From Clostridia bacterium (GTDB lineage: Bacteria; Bacillota_A; Clostridia; Oscillospirales; CAG-272), in contig JAFQOB010000087.1 in NCBI GenBank assembly GCA_017395725.1, positions 1 to 7,449 of the forward strand: a stretch of DNA of 7,449 bases. Reading direction: 5' to 3'. The translations under genes were made by a program, and so were the position numbers. The notes under the pieces are model-generated. The model was given only the letters and a program-made list of their open reading frames with translations, had not been told where the DNA came from and made no database searches. This document shows positions 6,405-7,449 of this stretch, in pieces; position 1 is the stretch's first letter; every line of letters starts with the position of its first letter.

Positions 6405-7449
6405 ATGGTTAAAGTAGCTGTTATAGGATGCGGTACAATCGCTAATTCTGCGCATATTCCCTCCTATATGAATTGTCCCGACGCGGAAATTAAATATTTC
6501 TGCGATATCATTCCCGAAAGAGCACAAGCCGCTGTTGAAAAATACGGTTGCGGTATTGCTATTACCGACTACCACGATATTTTGAGCGACCCAGACGTCG
6601 AAGCGGTTTCTATTTGTACTCCCAACAAGGTACACTCCACTATTTCAATCGACTTTTTAAAAGCAGGTAAACACGTTCTCTGTGAAAAACCCGCAGCTAT
6701 CAACCTTGAAGAAGCTTTGAAAATGCAGGAAGCTCAGCACGAAACAGGTAATACTCTTAATATCGGTGTGGTTAACCGTTTCAATGCTCCTGTTAATATG
6801 ATTAAAAAATATATCGAAGACGGCAAGCTCGGTGAGGTTTTCCACGTATATGCTTCCTTCCGCTCTCACCGTTCTATCCCCGGTCTCGGCGGCGCTTTTA
6901 CCACAAAATCTATCGCCGGCGGCGGTGTTCTTATCGACTGGGGCGTTCACTTTATCGATATAGTTATGTACTGCACAGGCGACCCCACTCCCCTTTCTGT
7001 TACGGGTGATACCTTCAGTAAGCTCGGTAAGGATATCCCAGGGTATACCTACCAAAAAATGTGGGCTGGTCCTCCCGTACTCGACTGTGTTTTTGACGTT
7101 GAAGAATCTTGCGCAGGTCTTATCAGAACAAACGGTCCTACCGTAACAATTCACGGCGCTTGGGCTCAGAATATCGCAAACAGAGAAATGTACATCGACT
7201 TTATGGGCGATAAGGGCGGTATCAGACTCCAGTACGGTAAAGGCTTTACCTACTACACTGCTAAAGACGGTCAGCTTATCGAAGAAACTCCCGAAATCGA
7301 TACCTCTAACCTCTTTGCTGAAATGTTCCAGAATGAGATTAACGCATTTGTTAAGTGTGTTAGAACCGGCGATAAGTTGCCTTCTCACATTGATAACGTT
7401 ATTAAATCTGCAAAAATCATGCAGGCTCTCTACGATTCTTCTGACAGAA
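6405..7449 (+). CDS. Gfo/Idh/MocA-family NAD(P)-dependent oxidoreductase (3' end cut by the window edge)
   Basis: This family oxidises or reduces sugars, inositols and related polyols with NAD(P) in the cytoplasm. 348 residues are visible, near the usual 330-390, so little is missing. The N-terminal Rossmann fold starts VKVAVIGCGTIANSAHIPSY (2-21) with the nucleotide-binding GCGTIA. SICTPNKVHS (69-78) follows, then the signature lysine in CEKPAA (93-98, Lys95). The C-terminal domain has AGGGVLIDWGVHFIDIV (171-187), whose Asp178 and His182 match the family DxGxHxxD catalytic region, and NRFNAPVNMIKKYIEDGKLG (124-143). The start ATG has AAGGAG at ideal spacing. Substrate cannot be assigned from this window: no sugar transporter or kinase neighbour is visible on the right. 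Codon use favours ATC, GGC and TAC far more than the left-hand genes do, which suggests high expression. Confidence 0.93.
   Translation, partial: MVKVAVIGCGTIANSAHIPSYMNCPDAEIKYFCDIIPERAQAAVEKYGCGIAITDYHDILSDPDVEAVSICTPNKVHSTISIDFLKAGKHVLCEKPAAINLEEALKMQEAQHETGNTLNIGVVNRFNAPVNMIKKYIEDGKLGEVFHVYASFRSHRSIPGLGGAFTTKSIAGGGVLIDWGVHFIDIVMYCTGDPTPLSVTGDTFSKLGKDIPGYTYQKMWAGPPVLDCVFDVEESCAGLIRTNGPTVTIHGAWAQNIANREMYIDFMGDKGGIRLQYGKGFTYYTAKDGQLIEETPEIDTSNLFAEMFQNEINAFVKCVRTGDKLPSHIDNVIKSAKIMQALYDSSDR

Noticed and set aside
6657..7388. A 243-residue open frame on the minus strand
   Set aside because: It is the antisense shadow of the oxidoreductase, whose motifs are clear on the plus strand; the codon bias of that gene keeps the opposite frame open.
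1..7449. CRISPR arrays, tRNA or rRNA genes, insertion sequences, phage genes or a new defence system
   Set aside because: No regularly spaced repeats, RNA-gene folds, transposase motifs or defence-type domains could be read; RarA and ComEC are housekeeping or competence families and are not linked here to a defence cassette.

Overview
The window looks like a chromosomal segment from an anaerobic, low-to-moderate-GC Firmicute of the class Clostridia, probably a gut relative of the Oscillospiraceae/Lachnospiraceae. The grounds are AT-rich intergenic DNA with strong AGGAGG-type ribosome binding sites, a tetrahydrofolate (THF) riboswitch in front of an ECF-type folate transporter gene, and a GC-rich intergenic palindrome of a type I recall as common in gut Clostridia. 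The taxon is an inference; no rRNA or other decisive marker is present.

Left block (1-5640, minus strand). Reading leftward from a promoter at about 5640, the order is: THF riboswitch, folT (folate ECF S component), folC (folylpolyglutamate/dihydrofolate synthase), an AraC-type regulator gene, rarA, a small two-helix membrane protein gene, and comEC (running off the left edge). folT and folC overlap by 20 bases, folC and araC are 23 bases apart, and araC and rarA share an ATGA overlap, so these four genes look like one transcript. After rarA the spacing widens (152 bases, with a GC-rich palindromic repeat). A second GC-rich palindrome separates the small gene from comEC, so co-transcription of the last two is less certain.

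The folate module works together. FolT binds folate for uptake through an ECF energising module encoded elsewhere. FolC adds glutamates, which traps folates in the cell and makes them better cofactors. The riboswitch would shut the operon when reduced folate is plentiful. Its expression platform is compact: one hairpin is both an intrinsic terminator and a sequestrator of the folT ribosome binding site.

Right block (5695-7449, plus strand). A divergent promoter (TTGACA, 17 bases, TAAAAT) drives a shikimate-kinase-family P-loop kinase of 171 residues that lacks one normally conserved substrate arginine. After a 134-base spacer with its own promoter comes a Gfo/Idh/MocA-family NAD(P)-dependent oxidoreductase, cut by the right edge. 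Its codon choice is clearly different from that of the minus-strand genes.

I did not find an undescribed multi-gene system. The most interesting points are the riboswitch architecture, the regulator and rarA sitting downstream in a folate operon, and the atypical shikimate-kinase homologue.
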